Below, piece after piece: positions 62,724-64,000 of a stretch of 64,000 nt of DNA (the stretch's first letter is position 1; the number at the start of each line of letters is the position of its first letter). The DNA comes from Orrella daihaiensis. Lineage in GTDB: Bacteria; Pseudomonadota; Gammaproteobacteria; Burkholderiales; Burkholderiaceae_B. The position numbers and the translations under genes were made by a program. A model generated the notes under the pieces. That model saw only the letters and a program-made list of their open reading frames with translations, searched no databases and was not told the origin of the DNA. The stretch spans positions 682,001 to 746,000 of the forward strand of contig NZ_CP063982.1 of the NCBI RefSeq assembly GCF_022811525.1, written 5' to 3'.

Positions 62724-64000
62724 TCATTGAGGGCCTTGCCTATCTAGTTCCTTTAGCAGCACAGCCTCCCGCACGATGCTTTGGACGGCACGCTGCAACT
62801 GTTTCATTGAGAAGACCCAATCGGCACCCTTGGATGCACCAAGGCTAAGATTGACGTCTTGGCTGGCAAGCTCGAGGTCACGGTCATGCAAAGCTCGATC
62901 CATGTCTTGTAAAAAGTTGACAGCACTTGCAGGCAGTTCATCCAGAGCGGCTAGTTGCTCGATTGCTGCGGCAACTTCCGAGGCAAGTACATGGTTTTGA
63001 ATCAAGAGGTTGTTGTACTCAGCGATATGTTGTTGGCGCGAAGGTGGTTCCCCCATCATGCGATAGAAGGCTTGCGCGAAATTGCTAAATGCCACCATCG
63101 TGTTGCGTCTTGCCAGTGGCCAGTCATTGGCTGATGCCGATTTGCTGTCTTGCCCACGCGGAGTCAGCTGCTGCAATCCAGTTTTAAGATATGTCTCATT
63201 GGCACGTATAGCTGCATCAGCAAGAGAAGGTAGCGAGCGCGCCTCCCACCATGGCAAAACGTAACTGAATGCGAGCGCAACCAAGGAACCTATCGTTGTA
63301 TCAATTGCGCGTTCACCGACCAAACCGAATGTTTCCGGTAACAGAAAATGCAGCATGATCAATACCGTCACTGTATTGAAGACTGATGCCACCAAGTAAT
63401 TCACCAAAATGAAACTGAAACCGGTGATGAGCGTGACCACCAAGGTGAGAAGCAGAATTTGTGTATCTGTCGTCAGGTAGAACAGCAAGAAGGCCAGGGC
63501 ACAACCGATTAATGTACCGATCAGGCGGGCGGTGTTGCGCTCCCGGGTTAATGAAAATGCGGGCTTCATGATGATGATGATCGTCAGCACTATCCAGTAG
63601 CCATGTGGCCCTATTTCGGGGATTGCCAGACCGATTGCCAGTCCAACCGCTACAGCCATCGCCACTCGTAGAGAGAATCGAAATGGTGCAGAGTCAAGCC
63701 TTAGGTTGCTAGAAAACAGCTTAGGGCTAAATGACTGGCGTGACAGGAAGTCTGACAACGAGGTGTCAAGCTGGGCTGGATTCAGGGCATCGAGATCAGC
63801 CGGCATACTGGTTTGTGTAAGCATGCGCTCGACGCATCGATTGACGTTTCTCAAGCGACGAAGGATCTGAACGCATAGTGCATAGGTTTCTGGGTTCTGC
63901 GTGGCAAAGCCCTGCCGCTTCATGACCTCTATGTCGTATTCCAGCGCACGCAGCTCGGCTTTGACACTGTTTCGACGCAGTAGACTTTTTTCTCTGATCA
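62724..64000 (-). CDS. FUSC-family membrane protein (partial)
   Basis: This is the C-terminal part of a YccS/FUSC-type inner-membrane protein; the frame is open to the window edge, so the Met at 63923 is probably internal. About 425 of the usual 700 residues are visible. There are six hydrophobic spans (about 85-240 after that Met), GTLIGCALAFLLFY and RAIDTTIGSLVALAFSYVLP, then a soluble C-terminal helical domain. FUSC proteins are linked to fusaric-acid or aromatic-acid efflux. The substrate is unknown. Confidence 0.87.
   Translation of the reverse strand, partial: IREKSLLRRNSVKAELRALEYDIEVMKRQGFATQNPETYALCVQILRRLRNVNRCVERMLTQTSMPADLDALNPAQLDTSLSDFLSRQSFSPKLFSSNLRLDSAPFRFSLRVAMAVAVGLAIGLAIPEIGPHGYWIVLTIIIIMKPAFSLTRERNTARLIGTLIGCALAFLLFYLTTDTQILLLTLVVTLITGFSFILVNYLVASVFNTVTVLIMLHFLLPETFGLVGERAIDTTIGSLVALAFSYVLPWWEARSLPSLADAAIRANETYLKTGLQQLTPRGQDSKSASANDWPLARRNTMVAFSNFAQAFYRMMGEPPSRQQHIAEYNNLLIQNHVLASEVAAAIEQLAALDELPASAVNFLQDMDRALHDRDLELASQDVNLSLGASKGADWVFSMKQLQRAVQSIVREAVLLKELDRQGPQ

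Overview
The window looks like chromosomal DNA of a betaproteobacterium, most probably of the order Burkholderiales. The evidence is gene content and order: narX-narL, narK1-narK2-narGHJI with a parvulin-type isomerase after narI, a molybdenum-cofactor run ending in a Crp/Fnr regulator, a bfr-bfr-bfd cluster, and a fused indolepyruvate:ferredoxin oxidoreductase. Base composition is moderate in GC. Genus is not resolved.

Layout. 1-7.4 kb: the C-terminal half of an RND efflux pump, dnaQ, tRNA-Val(CAC), a frameshifted zeta-toxin-like locus, a small lipoprotein and a YbbA/YbbP-type ABC transporter. 7.4-13.8 kb: lipoprotein, TauE-type exporter and cupin (minus strand), a secreted protein with internal repeats, a WYL regulator, an iron-storage cluster (a 54-residue membrane peptide, two unlike bacterioferritins, bfd), a periplasmic rhodanese and an outer-membrane beta-barrel. 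13.9-17.4 kb: an N-formylglutamate amidohydrolase, a nitronate monooxygenase and nnrS. 17.5-19.6 kb: a PIN plus XRE-ImmA module enclosed by a perfect 41-bp direct repeat, lying between nnrS and narX. 19.6-41.0 kb: the nitrate-respiration island: narXL, higBA, a relic of a group II intron reverse transcriptase, a hemerythrin-domain protein, a universal stress protein, narK1, a possible 40-residue leader ORF, narK2, narGHJI, the isomerase, moaA-mobB-moeA-moaD-moaE-mobA and a Crp/Fnr regulator. 41.1-47.2 kb: a lipoprotein, the ferredoxin oxidoreductase, a Phd/PIN module whose toxin carries an amber stop, and a nitroreductase. 47.4-53.6 kb: katG, a GNAT acetyltransferase, and a GntR-PuuE-M20 operon. 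53.6-57.8 kb: modE, divergent modABC and a DsrE-like secreted protein. 58-64 kb: an MFS transporter, tRNA-Ser(CGA), yaaA, a patatin, an acetoacetate-decarboxylase-like protein and a partial FUSC transporter.

How it fits together. ModABC brings in molybdate under ModE control. MoaA, MoaD, MoaE, MoeA, MobA and MobB build bis-MGD; moaC and moaB/mogA are not in this window. NarJ and probably the isomerase help mature NarGHI. NarK1/K2 carry nitrate and nitrite. NarXL and the Crp/Fnr protein would set expression, and NnrS and the hemerythrin-domain protein probably handle by-products such as nitric oxide.

Accessory DNA. There are four toxin-antitoxin-like loci. Two look intact (XRE-ImmA/PIN and HigBA) and two have broken toxins (a zeta-like frameshift and a PIN amber codon). 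The most unusual features are the 41-bp repeat enclosing the PIN/ImmA module with its own inverted-repeat operator, a TAGTTCTTT-type motif shared by the nnrS, narX and narK2 upstream regions, the split-function bacterioferritin pair, and two unannotated-style small ORFs (54 and 40 residues).
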